From NCBI RefSeq assembly GCF_014201835.1, contig NZ_JACHFH010000013.1, positions 1 through 64,000 of the forward strand: 64,000 nucleotides of DNA, written 5' to 3'. This stretch comes from Pectinatus brassicae. Lineage in GTDB: Bacteria > Bacillota > Negativicutes > Selenomonadales > Selenomonadaceae. The notes under the pieces were generated by a model. It made no database searches. It saw only the letters and a list, made by a program, of their open reading frames with translations, and was not told where the DNA came from. Below are positions 31,996-40,502 of this stretch, in pieces; the first letter of the stretch is position 1; each line of letters begins with the position of its first letter. The translations under genes and the position numbers were made by a program.

Positions 31996-34629
31996 TTATT
32001 TTGCTTCGGCCCAATTTTTGCCGGTATTAATATCAATAGTTAATGGCACACTGAGTTTTACAATATTTTGCATGGTATTGATTAAGATAGATTTTAAGAT
32101 GTCTATTTCTTCATTTACAGCCTCGATTACAAGTTCATCATGTACCTGTAACAAAATACGGCTTTTTAAATTTTGTTTTTTTATTTCCTGCCATGTTGCA
32201 ATCATGGCCATCTTAATAATATCGGCAGCAGTACCCTGTATAGGCGTATTCATAGCCATACGTTCATTTTGGTTGCGGATATTGAAGTTTTTGCTTTTGA
32301 TACCGGGCAGATAACGGCGGCGACCAAATAATGTTGTAGTATAGCCATCTTCGTGGGCATCAGTAACTATTTTATCGAGACATTTCTTTACGCCTTCATA
32401 TTTGGTGAAGTAATTTTTTATATAAGTCGCGGCTTCTTTACGGGGAATGTTAAGTTCCTGGGCCAGTCCATAGTCACTTTTGCCATAGACAAGACCAAAG
32501 TTTATGGCTTTGGCATGACGGCGCAAATCAGCGGTAACATCAGACAATGGAACATCAAAAATTTCTGAAGCTGTACGGGCATGTATATCTTGATCTAGTT
32601 TAAATGCTTCGACAAAATTTTTATCATCAGACATATGGGCTAAAATACGAAGCTCAATTTGGGAATAGTCAGCAGATAAAAAAATGTCATAACCAGCAGC
32701 CGGTTCAAACAGGCTGCGGATTTTTTTGCCAGCATCAGTGCGGACTGGAATATTTTGCAGATTAGGTTCGGAACTGCTAAGACGGCCAGTGGCGGTAACA
32801 GTCTGATTAAAGGTGGTATGAATTCGCTGGGTATCAGCATCAATTAAATTATACATGCCATCGAGATAGGTGCTTTTTAATTTACTCCACATGCGGTATT
32901 CAAGAATTTTTTCTATTATAGGGTGATATGGTCGAAGGGCATCCAGTACATCGGCATTAGTTGAGTAGCCTGTTTTAGTTTTTTTCTGCACAGGCAGTTT
33001 TAAATGGTCAAATAGTACTTCGCCCAGCTGCTTAGGTGAATTAACGTTAAATTCAATATCGGCAAGTTTATAAATATCGGTAAGCAGCGTTTCAATGGTA
33101 CTGCCGATTTCATCAGACATATTTTGCAGTTTTTCACTGTTGATATATACGCCAATATTTTCCATGTTGGCTAATACTTTTTCTAAAGGCAGCTCGGTAT
33201 TATCATAAAGATTAGTGAGATTTTTTTCTTGTAAGAGTGGCAGTAAAATATCAGCTAGTTCTTTTAGAGGGACGCTTTTTAACAGATAGGCAGTTTTACC
33301 AAATGGTATTGCTTCTTTTTGGTCGTAAGAAGCAATTTCTCGCTCAAGATATTTATCACTGAGATTTTCTAAATTGTATTCGTTAGCGGACGGATCAAGC
33401 ATATAAGCTGCCAGCATAGTATCAATTGTTTTTCCAGCAATAGTAAGTCCGCTGTGCAGGCTGGATTTTAAATCATAAGTTATCTTTGTAATATTTTTAT
33501 CAGCTAATATGCCAGCAATAGATGTTAAGTCTGCCTCAGAGATGAAAATATTAACAGCCTGATTGTTTTCACTGCTGGCAATCATTAAGCCATGGCAGGT
33601 GATATGAGGTACTTTGCCGGTACAAACGGGCAGATAGGCAATATAGCCATTGGTTTGTATCTGGGAAATAACTTTTTGCTGCATATTTTTATTCGCAACA
33701 AGATATTTATCAGCGTCTTCATCCATGACAACAGCGGTGTCTTCACCAATACCGGAAATTTTATTTAATGAAGTCCAAACACTTTTAAGCGCATATTCTT
33801 CACAGATCTTTTTTAGTGCGTGGCTGTCTGGGGTAATACTGTATTCAGTAGGTATAAAATCAAGCGGCATATCGCAGACAATCGTTGCTAATTTATAGGA
33901 AAGATAAGCGTTGTCTTTGTCAGTTACAAGTTTTTCTTTTAGTTTTTTGGCAGTTATTTCATTAATGTGTTCATAGATGCCATCAAGAGTCTGGTATTGG
34001 GTAAGCAATTTAAGTGCTGTTTTTTCACCAATGCCAAAAACACCAGGAATATTATCGGACTTATCACCCATAAGTGCTTTCATATCAATGAGACGTTTAG
34101 GGGAAAGACCAGCATATTTTTCTTTAAAGGCAGTTTCATCCATTATTTCTGTTTCAGTAATCCCTTTTTTAGTCATGACAATCTGCAGATTAGGCTGGAT
34201 TAGCTGTAAAATATCGCGGTCACCAGTAATTACCATAGTTTCAAAGCCTTCTCGGGCAGCTTTATTGGCAAGCGTGCCTATAATATCATCGGCTTCATAA
34301 TTATCTATTTCAATTAATTTTATGCCTAATGCCTTGGTGAATTCATGCAGCATGGGGATTTGGCTGGATAATTCATCAGGTGTCTTTTCGCGTGTGCCTT
34401 TATATTCTTTATAAATTTCACTGCGAAAGGTGTGCCGGCTTTTATCAAAAGCGACAGCAGCATATTCAGGTTTTAGTTCTTCCAATATTTTTACGGCCAT
34501 TTTGGCAAAGCCAAAAATAGCATTTGTATATTTGCCGGATTCTGTAGTCAGAAGCGGCAGAGCGAAAAAAGCCCGATACATAAGTGAGCTGCCATCAATT
34601 ATGACAAATCTGTTTTTTATTTGTTCCAT
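31996..34629 (-). CDS. polA: DNA polymerase I
   Basis: 877 residues; AGGAG before ATG. N-terminal 5'-3' exonuclease (FVIIDGSSLMYRAFFALP, YEADDIIGTLA, ITGDRDILQLI, MKALMGDKSDNIPG). The middle 3'-5' exonuclease-like domain (about 310-470) lacks an evident Asp-x-Glu motif, so proofreading is probably absent as in Bacillus and Thermus enzymes. Polymerase domain: motif A DYSQIELRILAHMS, O-helix RRHAKAINFGLVYG, motif C VHDELVIE. It removes primers and fills gaps in replication and repair. The L,D-transpeptidase gene precedes it by 21 bases on the same strand. Confidence 0.96.
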   Translation of the reverse strand: MEQIKNRFVIIDGSSLMYRAFFALPLLTTESGKYTNAIFGFAKMAVKILEELKPEYAAVAFDKSRHTFRSEIYKEYKGTREKTPDELSSQIPMLHEFTKALGIKLIEIDNYEADDIIGTLANKAAREGFETMVITGDRDILQLIQPNLQIVMTKKGITETEIMDETAFKEKYAGLSPKRLIDMKALMGDKSDNIPGVFGIGEKTALKLLTQYQTLDGIYEHINEITAKKLKEKLVTDKDNAYLSYKLATIVCDMPLDFIPTEYSITPDSHALKKICEEYALKSVWTSLNKISGIGEDTAVVMDEDADKYLVANKNMQQKVISQIQTNGYIAYLPVCTGKVPHITCHGLMIASSENNQAVNIFISEADLTSIAGILADKNITKITYDLKSSLHSGLTIAGKTIDTMLAAYMLDPSANEYNLENLSDKYLEREIASYDQKEAIPFGKTAYLLKSVPLKELADILLPLLQEKNLTNLYDNTELPLEKVLANMENIGVYINSEKLQNMSDEIGSTIETLLTDIYKLADIEFNVNSPKQLGEVLFDHLKLPVQKKTKTGYSTNADVLDALRPYHPIIEKILEYRMWSKLKSTYLDGMYNLIDADTQRIHTTFNQTVTATGRLSSSEPNLQNIPVRTDAGKKIRSLFEPAAGYDIFLSADYSQIELRILAHMSDDKNFVEAFKLDQDIHARTASEIFDVPLSDVTADLRRHAKAINFGLVYGKSDYGLAQELNIPRKEAATYIKNYFTKYEGVKKCLDKIVTDAHEDGYTTTLFGRRRYLPGIKSKNFNIRNQNERMAMNTPIQGTAADIIKMAMIATWQEIKKQNLKSRILLQVHDELVIEAVNEEIDILKSILINTMQNIVKLSVPLTIDINTGKNWAEAK

Positions 34630-34650
34630 TTATTGCTCCTAGTAGTATAT

Positions 34651-35679
34651 TTAAGCAGCCTGAGGCTGTTCGTTATTAGTAAATGAATGGCGTGGTATAG
34701 CTAAACCAGCTGCATTATAGATAGCTGCAGTACTATTTTTCATGACACGCAGAATTAGAAAATCAGGCTGTTGCCAGTCACGCTGTAGATTAAATAATTT
34801 TTCGACATTGATAATATTGATATATACATTATCATTTTTGCTAATACCAGGCACCTGCCCGTATTTACTGCTTAGTAGATTTTTTTCCTTATCCCAGGTT
34901 AAGGGTAAACCAATTATTTTACTTAAGGGCATAACTGGTAATAAAATTACATTATCAGTTTTATAGGCCGTAAAGTCTAAGCTTTTATCTTCCAGCTGTA
35001 ATTTTACAGGAGTTACTATATAATTGGGTTCACCGGTTGAGGCTAGTAGTTGTTGTTTGACAGAGTTCCTATCGACAAAGTCACTTACACCCCAGGTTTT
35101 TAGCTGGTTAATGACATAGGTTGTTGTTAAAGGCTGTTGATAATAGGCATCGGGATAGATATAGTAAACAATGCTGCCATTATCATCTTTTTCAATGACT
35201 AGGCGGTCATAAATTATTTTAACAGGTGTTCCAACTGGTGTCTCAGAAAAGAGTTTTTCAATATTATTTTCTTGAACGCGTATGCAGCCATGTGAGACAT
35301 GATAGCCAATGGAATTGGGATTATTAGTACCGTGGATGCCGTAATTTCCACCAAGCCCAAGCCAGCGATATCCCAAGGGATTTTGTGAACCAGAGTCTAT
35401 CTGTATACTTGTATCATCTGGATCAATCCAGGTCGGATCAACAATTTTTTCTTGTACGGTAAAATTCCCTGAGGGTGTAGGACTGGAAGGTTTACCAACA
35501 GCTACTGGATAAGCAGCAATAATTGTATCACCATCATAAAGGCGTAGCCAGGGAACAGCGGTATTGATTAGTATATGCAATTTTGATGGCTGAATTTTAT
35601 TCTGTGCAGGATTTGCATAAGAGTGATTAGAAAAGCAAATGAAGAAAAGGCTAAAGGTAAGTAAAATACATTGAAGCAT
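34651..35679 (-). CDS. exported L,D-transpeptidase (YkuD family)
   Basis: 342 residues from ATG 35679; a TTG nine bases earlier (35688) is also possible. Signal peptide MLQCILLTFSLFFICFSNHSYA. The YkuD domain (about 28-180) has IHGTNNPNSIGYHVSHGCIRV, with catalytic His and the nucleophile Cys in SHGCIR. The C-terminal half (about 220-320, VTPVKLQLEDKSLDF, LLPVMPLSKIIGLPLTW) resembles a copper amine oxidase N-terminal-like domain used as a wall or protein binding module. It would make 3-3 crosslinks in peptidoglycan or attach proteins to it. Adjacent to polA but no functional tie is known. Confidence 0.88.
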   Translation of the reverse strand: MLQCILLTFSLFFICFSNHSYANPAQNKIQPSKLHILINTAVPWLRLYDGDTIIAAYPVAVGKPSSPTPSGNFTVQEKIVDPTWIDPDDTSIQIDSGSQNPLGYRWLGLGGNYGIHGTNNPNSIGYHVSHGCIRVQENNIEKLFSETPVGTPVKIIYDRLVIEKDDNGSIVYYIYPDAYYQQPLTTTYVINQLKTWGVSDFVDRNSVKQQLLASTGEPNYIVTPVKLQLEDKSLDFTAYKTDNVILLPVMPLSKIIGLPLTWDKEKNLLSSKYGQVPGISKNDNVYINIINVEKLFNLQRDWQQPDFLILRVMKNSTAAIYNAAGLAIPRHSFTNNEQPQAA

Positions 35680-35907
35680 AATTTTCAACTCTTTTCTATT
35701 ATAATGATTATATATTCAATAACAAATATACCATATTTGTTATTTTTATTCCAATTCTAATTGATGGTGTTTATAAGATAAAATTTTATTAAAGAAGGAA
35801 AATAATAGCTTTTTGTAGTATATACTATAATAATAAATTCTAATAAAATTTTTATCAATTTCGAAAATGATGTTAAGCTTTATGAGAGAAATGCAGGGTG
35901 ATATTTT

Positions 35908-35994
35908 ATGATAGGAATCGGCGATGTTGTTATTTTTTTAGTAATTATAGCGATGATAATATATGATTTTGGTTATGAATGGTTTATTGGCTGA
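35908..35994 (+). CDS. possible small membrane peptide
   Basis: 28 codons (MIGIGDVVIFLVIIAMIIYDF then GYEWFIG), with AGGGTGAT upstream. One membrane helix. It lies in the 546-base gap between the transpeptidase and the MFS gene. Weakly supported by the ribosome-site-like sequence only. Confidence 0.3.
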   Translation: MIGIGDVVIFLVIIAMIIYDFGYEWFIG

Positions 35995-36017
35995 TTTTAT
36001 TGCTGGGGTATTGTCGT

Positions 36018-36046
36018 TTGACAAAATAATGAGTGGTTGTTATAAT
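36018..36046 (+). promoter_or_regulatory. sigma-70 promoter of the riboswitch transcript
   Basis: TTGACA (36018-36023), 17 bases, TATAAT (36041-36046): both hexamers are perfect. Transcription would begin near 36053, about 25 bases before the aptamer. Confidence 0.8.
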
Positions 36047-36077
36047 GTAGTAGTAATTCGAAAATTTAATATGTAAT

Positions 36078-36148
36078 ACGGGACCTGACGGATAATGTGG
36101 AATTGACCACATGGACTGTATTGCTGTGATAAGCCGACCGTCTGGGCA
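36078..36148 (+). ncRNA. probable ZTP/ZMP riboswitch (pfl motif)
   Basis: P1 pairs GACGG (36087-36091) with CCGTC. P2 is the hairpin TGTGG AATTGA CCACA. The 3' conserved element GCCGACCGTCTGGGCA (36133-36148) matches the pfl-motif signature CCGCCUGGGCA with a compensated P1 base. ZTP riboswitches sense the purine intermediates ZMP/ZTP, which rise when 10-formyl-tetrahydrofolate is short, and turn on folate/formate genes. The downstream gene is an oxalate/formate-family transporter. Confidence 0.68.
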
Positions 36149-36178
36149 AGAAATAATTAGCCTGGATGGTCTTTTTTT
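36136..36178 (+). terminator. riboswitch-controlled terminator
   Basis: GACCGTCTGGGC (36136-36147) can pair fully, with three wobbles, with GCCTGGATGGTC (36160-36171), followed by seven T. The left arm is the 3' conserved part of the aptamer, so aptamer folding and terminator formation exclude each other: ligand binding should turn the gene on. Confidence 0.75.
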
Positions 36179-36234
36179 ATTATCCGCTTATTATTTCTGG
36201 GTATCTTTTTGTGAAAATTGAAAGGAAGATAATA

Positions 36235-37437
36235 ATGAGAAATCGTTGGCTTATTGCTCTATCAGCAATTGGAATTCATATCTGTATTGGCAGTGTTTAT
36301 GCATGGAGTGTTTTGACAAAACCTATTATGCAGCAAATGGGCTTTTCTTTAAAGGAAACGACCTGGACTTTTTCTTTAGCTATTTTATTTTTGGGATTAT
36401 CGGCTGGTTTTTTAGGAAGTTTTGTAGAAAAGTGTGGTCCGAAAAAAAGCGGACTTTTATCGATGCTGTTTTTTGTTATAGGAATGTTTGGTACAGCATT
36501 TGCTTTAAGCATGCACAGTCTTGTGTTATTATATGTTTTTTATGGAATAATCGGTGGAATCGGTTTGGGAATTGGCTATATAACACCGGTATCGACTTTA
36601 GTAAAATATTTTCCTAAGCGGCGTGGTTTTGCCACAGGGTTGGCCATAATGGGCTTTGGTTTTGCTAGTCTAATAGCTGGGCCTCTTATGCAATATTTAA
36701 CCAGTCATTATGGTTTAGCAGTTAATTTTATTATTTTAGGCTGTGCTTATATGATTGTAATGAGTGCATCGGCGATGTATTTAAAGGCACCGGAAAATGA
36801 TAATACAGGCAAAAATAATAAATCGATTACTTATAAATATAAAGGAATGACAGCACAGGAAGCATTAAAGACATGGCAGTTTAGTGCTTTGTGGTGGGTG
36901 TTTTTTATTAATATAACCTGTGGCATAGGCCTTTTGGCAGTAGCGTCACCGATGGCACAGGATGTTGTGAAAATGACACCAGTAGCAGCAGCTTCAATGG
37001 TAGGAATAATTGGATTGTTAAATGGTTTTGGACGAATCTTTTGGTCAACAATTTCTGATTTTATTGGTCGTGGTTATACGTATGCTTTGTTTTTTCTTAT
37101 AGAAATAGCAGCTTTTTGGCAGTTGGCACAGGTTAGTACAGTTTTTGCATTTGAGTCATTGGTATTTTTGATTATAACCTGTTATGGCGGGGGATTTTCC
37201 TGTATGCCAGCCTATTTAAGTGATGTATTTGGAACAAAACAGCTCAGCGCTATTCATGGCCGGATTTTAACGGCATGGGGGATTGCCGGCGTGGTAGGAC
37301 CAGTTGCCGTTTCCTGGCTGCGTGAAGCAACTAACAGTTATTCATTGACATTATATGCTTTTTCGGCATGTTTTGTGTTAAATCTTATAATTGCCTTGAT
37401 TTTAAAAAATAAGGGTAAGAAGCTGGAATTTAATTAA
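36235..37437 (+). CDS. MFS transporter, oxalate/formate antiporter family
   Basis: 400 residues from ATG 36235, with AAAGGAAG upstream; a GTG-type start at 36166 would fall inside the riboswitch terminator and is rejected. Twelve membrane segments are apparent. The N-terminus (LIALSAIGIHICIGSVYAWSVLTKPI) is typical of the OFA family (OxlT and relatives), as are YGIIGGIGLGIGYITPVSTLVKYFP and RGFATGLAIMGFGFAS. Substrates of the family are small carboxylates such as oxalate/formate, but many members are unassigned. The riboswitch before it points to formate or one-carbon metabolism. Confidence 0.85.
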   Translation: MRNRWLIALSAIGIHICIGSVYAWSVLTKPIMQQMGFSLKETTWTFSLAILFLGLSAGFLGSFVEKCGPKKSGLLSMLFFVIGMFGTAFALSMHSLVLLYVFYGIIGGIGLGIGYITPVSTLVKYFPKRRGFATGLAIMGFGFASLIAGPLMQYLTSHYGLAVNFIILGCAYMIVMSASAMYLKAPENDNTGKNNKSITYKYKGMTAQEALKTWQFSALWWVFFINITCGIGLLAVASPMAQDVVKMTPVAAASMVGIIGLLNGFGRIFWSTISDFIGRGYTYALFFLIEIAAFWQLAQVSTVFAFESLVFLIITCYGGGFSCMPAYLSDVFGTKQLSAIHGRILTAWGIAGVVGPVAVSWLREATNSYSLTLYAFSACFVLNLIIALILKNKGKKLEFN

Positions 37438-37464
37438 AAAAATATTGATTATATAAATAATTAG

Positions 37465-37516
37465 AGGAATTGCTGTGGGGGTCAATATGTCTGCAGCGAT
37501 TCCTTTTGCTTTTCGC
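37465..37516 (+). terminator. terminator after the MFS gene
   Basis: AGGAATTGCTG (37465-37475) pairs with CAGCGATTCCT (37494-37504), followed by TTTGCTTTTCGCTTT. Confidence 0.65.
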
Positions 37517-37681
37517 TTTAGTAATATATAATGTTTGATTATTCGTTTTTTTTATGATGGCAAATTTATTTTTTTTATTTTACAGATAAAAAAGAGATTA
37601 TTATAATAACATATATAAATAATTTTTTGAAAATTTAAATTAAACAAAAAATATTTAAAGTTAAAAATAGGGGGCGAGAAA

Positions 37682-39007
37682 ATGTTTTTGGCTATTATGG
37701 GTTTTTTAATGATATTTGTTATTATTTATGGCTTGCTGCAGTCAAAAGTACATCCAGTAGCAATTTTTGCTATTGTACCTATTGTGGCCGCTATAATATG
37801 CGGTTTTGATTTTGTACATATTTCGGCATTTATAAAAACTGGAGTAGCGAAAACAATGCCGGTAGCGGTGCTGTTTATATTTTCTATTGAGTATTTTTCT
37901 ATTATGTCGGAAGTTGGATTGTTTGATCCAATGGTAAAGTTTTTAGTAAAAAAAGCAGGCTCAAATGTAATTTTAGTTACGGTGGCAACAGGCTGTATTG
38001 CTACAGTAGCTCATTTAGATGGAGCGTTAGCATCGACATTATTGATAACAATTCCGGCGATGCTGCCAATTTATAAAAAGCTTCATATGCGTCCAGTTGT
38101 AATTTGTGTAATTATTGGTGCGGCTATGAGTATTATGAATTTAATGCCATGGGGCGGGCCAGTAGCACGTGTTGGTGTTGTTTTAAATACTGATGTTAAC
38201 CAATTATGGCATGTTCTTATACCACTTCAAATAATAGGTCTTTGCTTAGTTTTAGCATTTGCATTTTTTATGGGAGTAGTAGAAAAGAAACGCGGGGCAG
38301 GATTAAATCCTACAGGTAAAGCGGCAGAGCTTGATGAGGATACATCGTTTATTAAAAAGACTGATTCAAAAGAAGCAGAAAGCTTAAAACGGCCTAAATT
38401 GTTATGGTTTAATGCATTGCTTACAGCTGGCGTAATAGGATTATTGTGTTTCACAAAAATTCAATTATATGCAGCCTTTATGATAGGTTTAGCAATAGCG
38501 CTTATGGTTAATTTCCCCGATGCAAAAATGCAGGCGCAAAGAATAAAAGCCCATGCTGATGCGGCCTTGTCGGTTCCAATGATATTATTGGCATCTGGGG
38601 TATTTCTTGGGGTTTTAAGCGGCACAAAAATGATGGAAGCTATGGCACAGGTAATGATAACGATTATTCCTAATGTATTAGGACCATATTTACATCTGAT
38701 AATGGGATTTTTTGCAGTGCCATTTGGTATGATGCTGGGAACAGATTCTTATTTCTTTGGATTAATGCCACTGGCTATAGGAGTTGGCAAGCAGTATGGA
38801 ATAGATCCAATGAATATGGCCCATGCAATGCTGGTAGGTAAAAACTTTGGTGTATTAGTGACACCACATGCAGCGACTACATTTTTGGCATGTGGCTTAG
38901 CTGGAATAGAGCTTAAGGATTTGTTAAAGTTCTGTACACCGTATTTGTGGGTATTATCATGGATTTCTTTAATAATAGCAATTTTATTAGGGATTATTAT
39001 TATATAA
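37682..39007 (+). CDS. citM: CitMHS-family citrate/metal-citrate transporter
   Basis: 441 residues, about 11-12 membrane segments; GGGGCGAG before ATG. Features of the CitMHS group: LLQSKVHPVAIFAIVPIVAAII, TVAHLDGALASTLLITIPAMLPIYKKL, NLMPWGGPVARVG, and GTDSYFFGLMPLAIGVGKQYG. These proteins import citrate with H+, usually as a complex with Mg2+ or Ca2+. The citrate lyase genes follow after 302 bases, so uptake and cleavage of citrate are encoded together, though a hairpin separates them. Confidence 0.88.
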   Translation: MFLAIMGFLMIFVIIYGLLQSKVHPVAIFAIVPIVAAIICGFDFVHISAFIKTGVAKTMPVAVLFIFSIEYFSIMSEVGLFDPMVKFLVKKAGSNVILVTVATGCIATVAHLDGALASTLLITIPAMLPIYKKLHMRPVVICVIIGAAMSIMNLMPWGGPVARVGVVLNTDVNQLWHVLIPLQIIGLCLVLAFAFFMGVVEKKRGAGLNPTGKAAELDEDTSFIKKTDSKEAESLKRPKLLWFNALLTAGVIGLLCFTKIQLYAAFMIGLAIALMVNFPDAKMQAQRIKAHADAALSVPMILLASGVFLGVLSGTKMMEAMAQVMITIIPNVLGPYLHLIMGFFAVPFGMMLGTDSYFFGLMPLAIGVGKQYGIDPMNMAHAMLVGKNFGVLVTPHAATTFLACGLAGIELKDLLKFCTPYLWVLSWISLIIAILLGIIII

Positions 39008-39031
39008 AAAGAATAAAAGTGTAATTTTAAA

Positions 39032-39065
39032 AGGCTATCGGATTTTTATTAAAATCTGATAGCCT
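39032..39065 (+). terminator. hairpin after the citrate transporter
   Basis: AGGCTATCGGATTTT (39032-39046) pairs with AAAATCTGATAGCCT (39051-39065). It lacks a long T-run. The rest of the 302-base gap to citD is AT-rich leader with no gene or known RNA motif that I can see. Confidence 0.5.
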
Positions 39066-39309
39066 CTAATAATAAAGAGTGGTTGAATAATAGTAAAATA
39101 TTTATTCGTTATAATTTCATGATGATATTATTGTTTAGTGATGAAAAACATTTATAAACTTTTCAATCAGTTAAGTATTAGTCTTGATATTTACAATAAA
39201 TAAATTATAATTATTTATTTTTTTTATAGAGTGTGATTATAAATTTATATTTTCATTATAAATTTTAGCGAATTATAATAAAAGTATAAAGAAAAAAGGA
39301 GCGTTCAAA

Positions 39310-39594
39310 ATGCAACTAAATAAAGATTGTATTTTAAAAAATACTGCAACAGCAGGTTTTGAAGAAAAAAATGATATTTTAATTACTGTAGAAGCATCAA
39401 ACAATGATGATATCACAGTTGATTTAACTTCGTCGGTATTACGGCAATATGGCCGTCATATGAAAGAATTAATAACAGCAACCGTGAAAGAGGCTGGTTT
39501 TACAGGTATAAAAGTTACAGCAATAGATAAAGGAGCATGGGATTATACAATAAAAGCCCGTGTTCTTGCAGCACTTGAAAGGGGCATGAAATAA
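39310..39594 (+). CDS. citD: citrate lyase acyl carrier protein (gamma subunit), unusual attachment site
   Basis: 94 residues; AAGGAG before ATG. Normally CitD carries the phosphoribosyl-dephospho-CoA group on a Ser in AGTLES(S/G)D. Here the aligned text is AGFEEKND, with Lys20 at the Ser position. The rest fits the family (DDITVDLTSSVLRQYG, DKGAWDYTIKARVLAALERG). If the alignment is right, the carrier cannot be loaded in the usual way, and the enzyme may work with free CoA esters or use another residue. Its stop codon overlaps the citE start (TAATG), so the three lyase genes are coupled. Confidence 0.85.
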   Translation: MQLNKDCILKNTATAGFEEKNDILITVEASNNDDITVDLTSSVLRQYGRHMKELITATVKEAGFTGIKVTAIDKGAWDYTIKARVLAALERGMK

Positions 39595-40502
39595 TGAAAG
39601 ATGCTAAAACAAGATTGCGCCGTACAATGATGTTTGTACCAGGGAATAGTCCCAAGATGATAAATTCTGCTGATATCTATGGTGCAGATAGTTTAATGTT
39701 TGACATAGAAGATTCAATTGCCATAACAGAAAAAGATACAGCTCGCTTGTTAGTCGCAAATGCGTTAAAAACATTAAAATTCCACTCCGAAACGGTTGTT
39801 AGAATAAACCATCCGACCCAAACGCCTTTTGGAATGGATGATTTAAAAGTGATTTTACCAGCAAAACCTAATCTCATTCGTCTGCCGAAAGTAGAAGATA
39901 TTTCTGAAGTAGAACTTGTGGCTGCTGAAATTGAAAAAGTTGAAAAAGAAAACGGCTGGGCAGAAGGCACTATAAATATAATTGGTGCTATCGAAAGTGT
40001 AAAGGGATTATATAATGTTCGGGAAATATGTAAACATCCACGTATGGCTGCGATTGCTTTAGGCGCAGAAGATTTCATTGCTAATTTAAAAACACAGAGA
40101 ACAAAATACGGTATTGAATTATATTATGCTCGTTCCCAGATTCTTATGGCAGCACGTGATGCTGAAATACAATGCATGGATACAGTCTTTTCTGATGTAA
40201 AGGATATGGAAGGTTTTGCTGCTGAAGTTACCAGAAGTAAGGATATGGGCTTTGATGGTAAATCGGTTATTCATCCTAAACAGATAGTTGAAGTTCATCG
40301 TATTTATACGCCTACAGATATACAAATTACTAAAGCGCTTAAAGTATTAGACGCCTATAAGGATTCTATTGAAAATCATAAGGGTGTACTGGCTGTTGAT
40401 GGTAAAATGATCGATGGCCCAATCGTAGTAAGAGCGCAGCGTATTGTTGACCAGGCGAAAGCTGCCGGCGTAAATGTTGAAGAAAAGAGGGAACAGGCAT
40501 GA
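39594..40502 (+). CDS. citE: citrate lyase beta subunit (citryl-ACP/CoA lyase)
   Basis: 302 residues, HpcH/HpaI-like TIM barrel. It cleaves the citryl thioester to oxaloacetate and the acetyl thioester. Motifs: RTMMFVPGNSPKMI, DSLMFDIEDSI, TVVRINHPTQTPFGMDDL, IIGAIESVKGLYNV, IALGAEDFIANL and FDGKSVIHPKQI, with the metal-binding Glu/Asp residues present. The end overlaps the citF start by four bases (ATGA). Confidence 0.95.
   Translation: MKDAKTRLRRTMMFVPGNSPKMINSADIYGADSLMFDIEDSIAITEKDTARLLVANALKTLKFHSETVVRINHPTQTPFGMDDLKVILPAKPNLIRLPKVEDISEVELVAAEIEKVEKENGWAEGTINIIGAIESVKGLYNVREICKHPRMAAIALGAEDFIANLKTQRTKYGIELYYARSQILMAARDAEIQCMDTVFSDVKDMEGFAAEVTRSKDMGFDGKSVIHPKQIVEVHRIYTPTDIQITKALKVLDAYKDSIENHKGVLAVDGKMIDGPIVVRAQRIVDQAKAAGVNVEEKREQA

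Noticed and set aside
36166-36234. Earlier start of the OFA transporter at 36166
   Set aside because: It lies within the riboswitch terminator; ATG 36235 has the ribosome site and the family-typical N-terminus.
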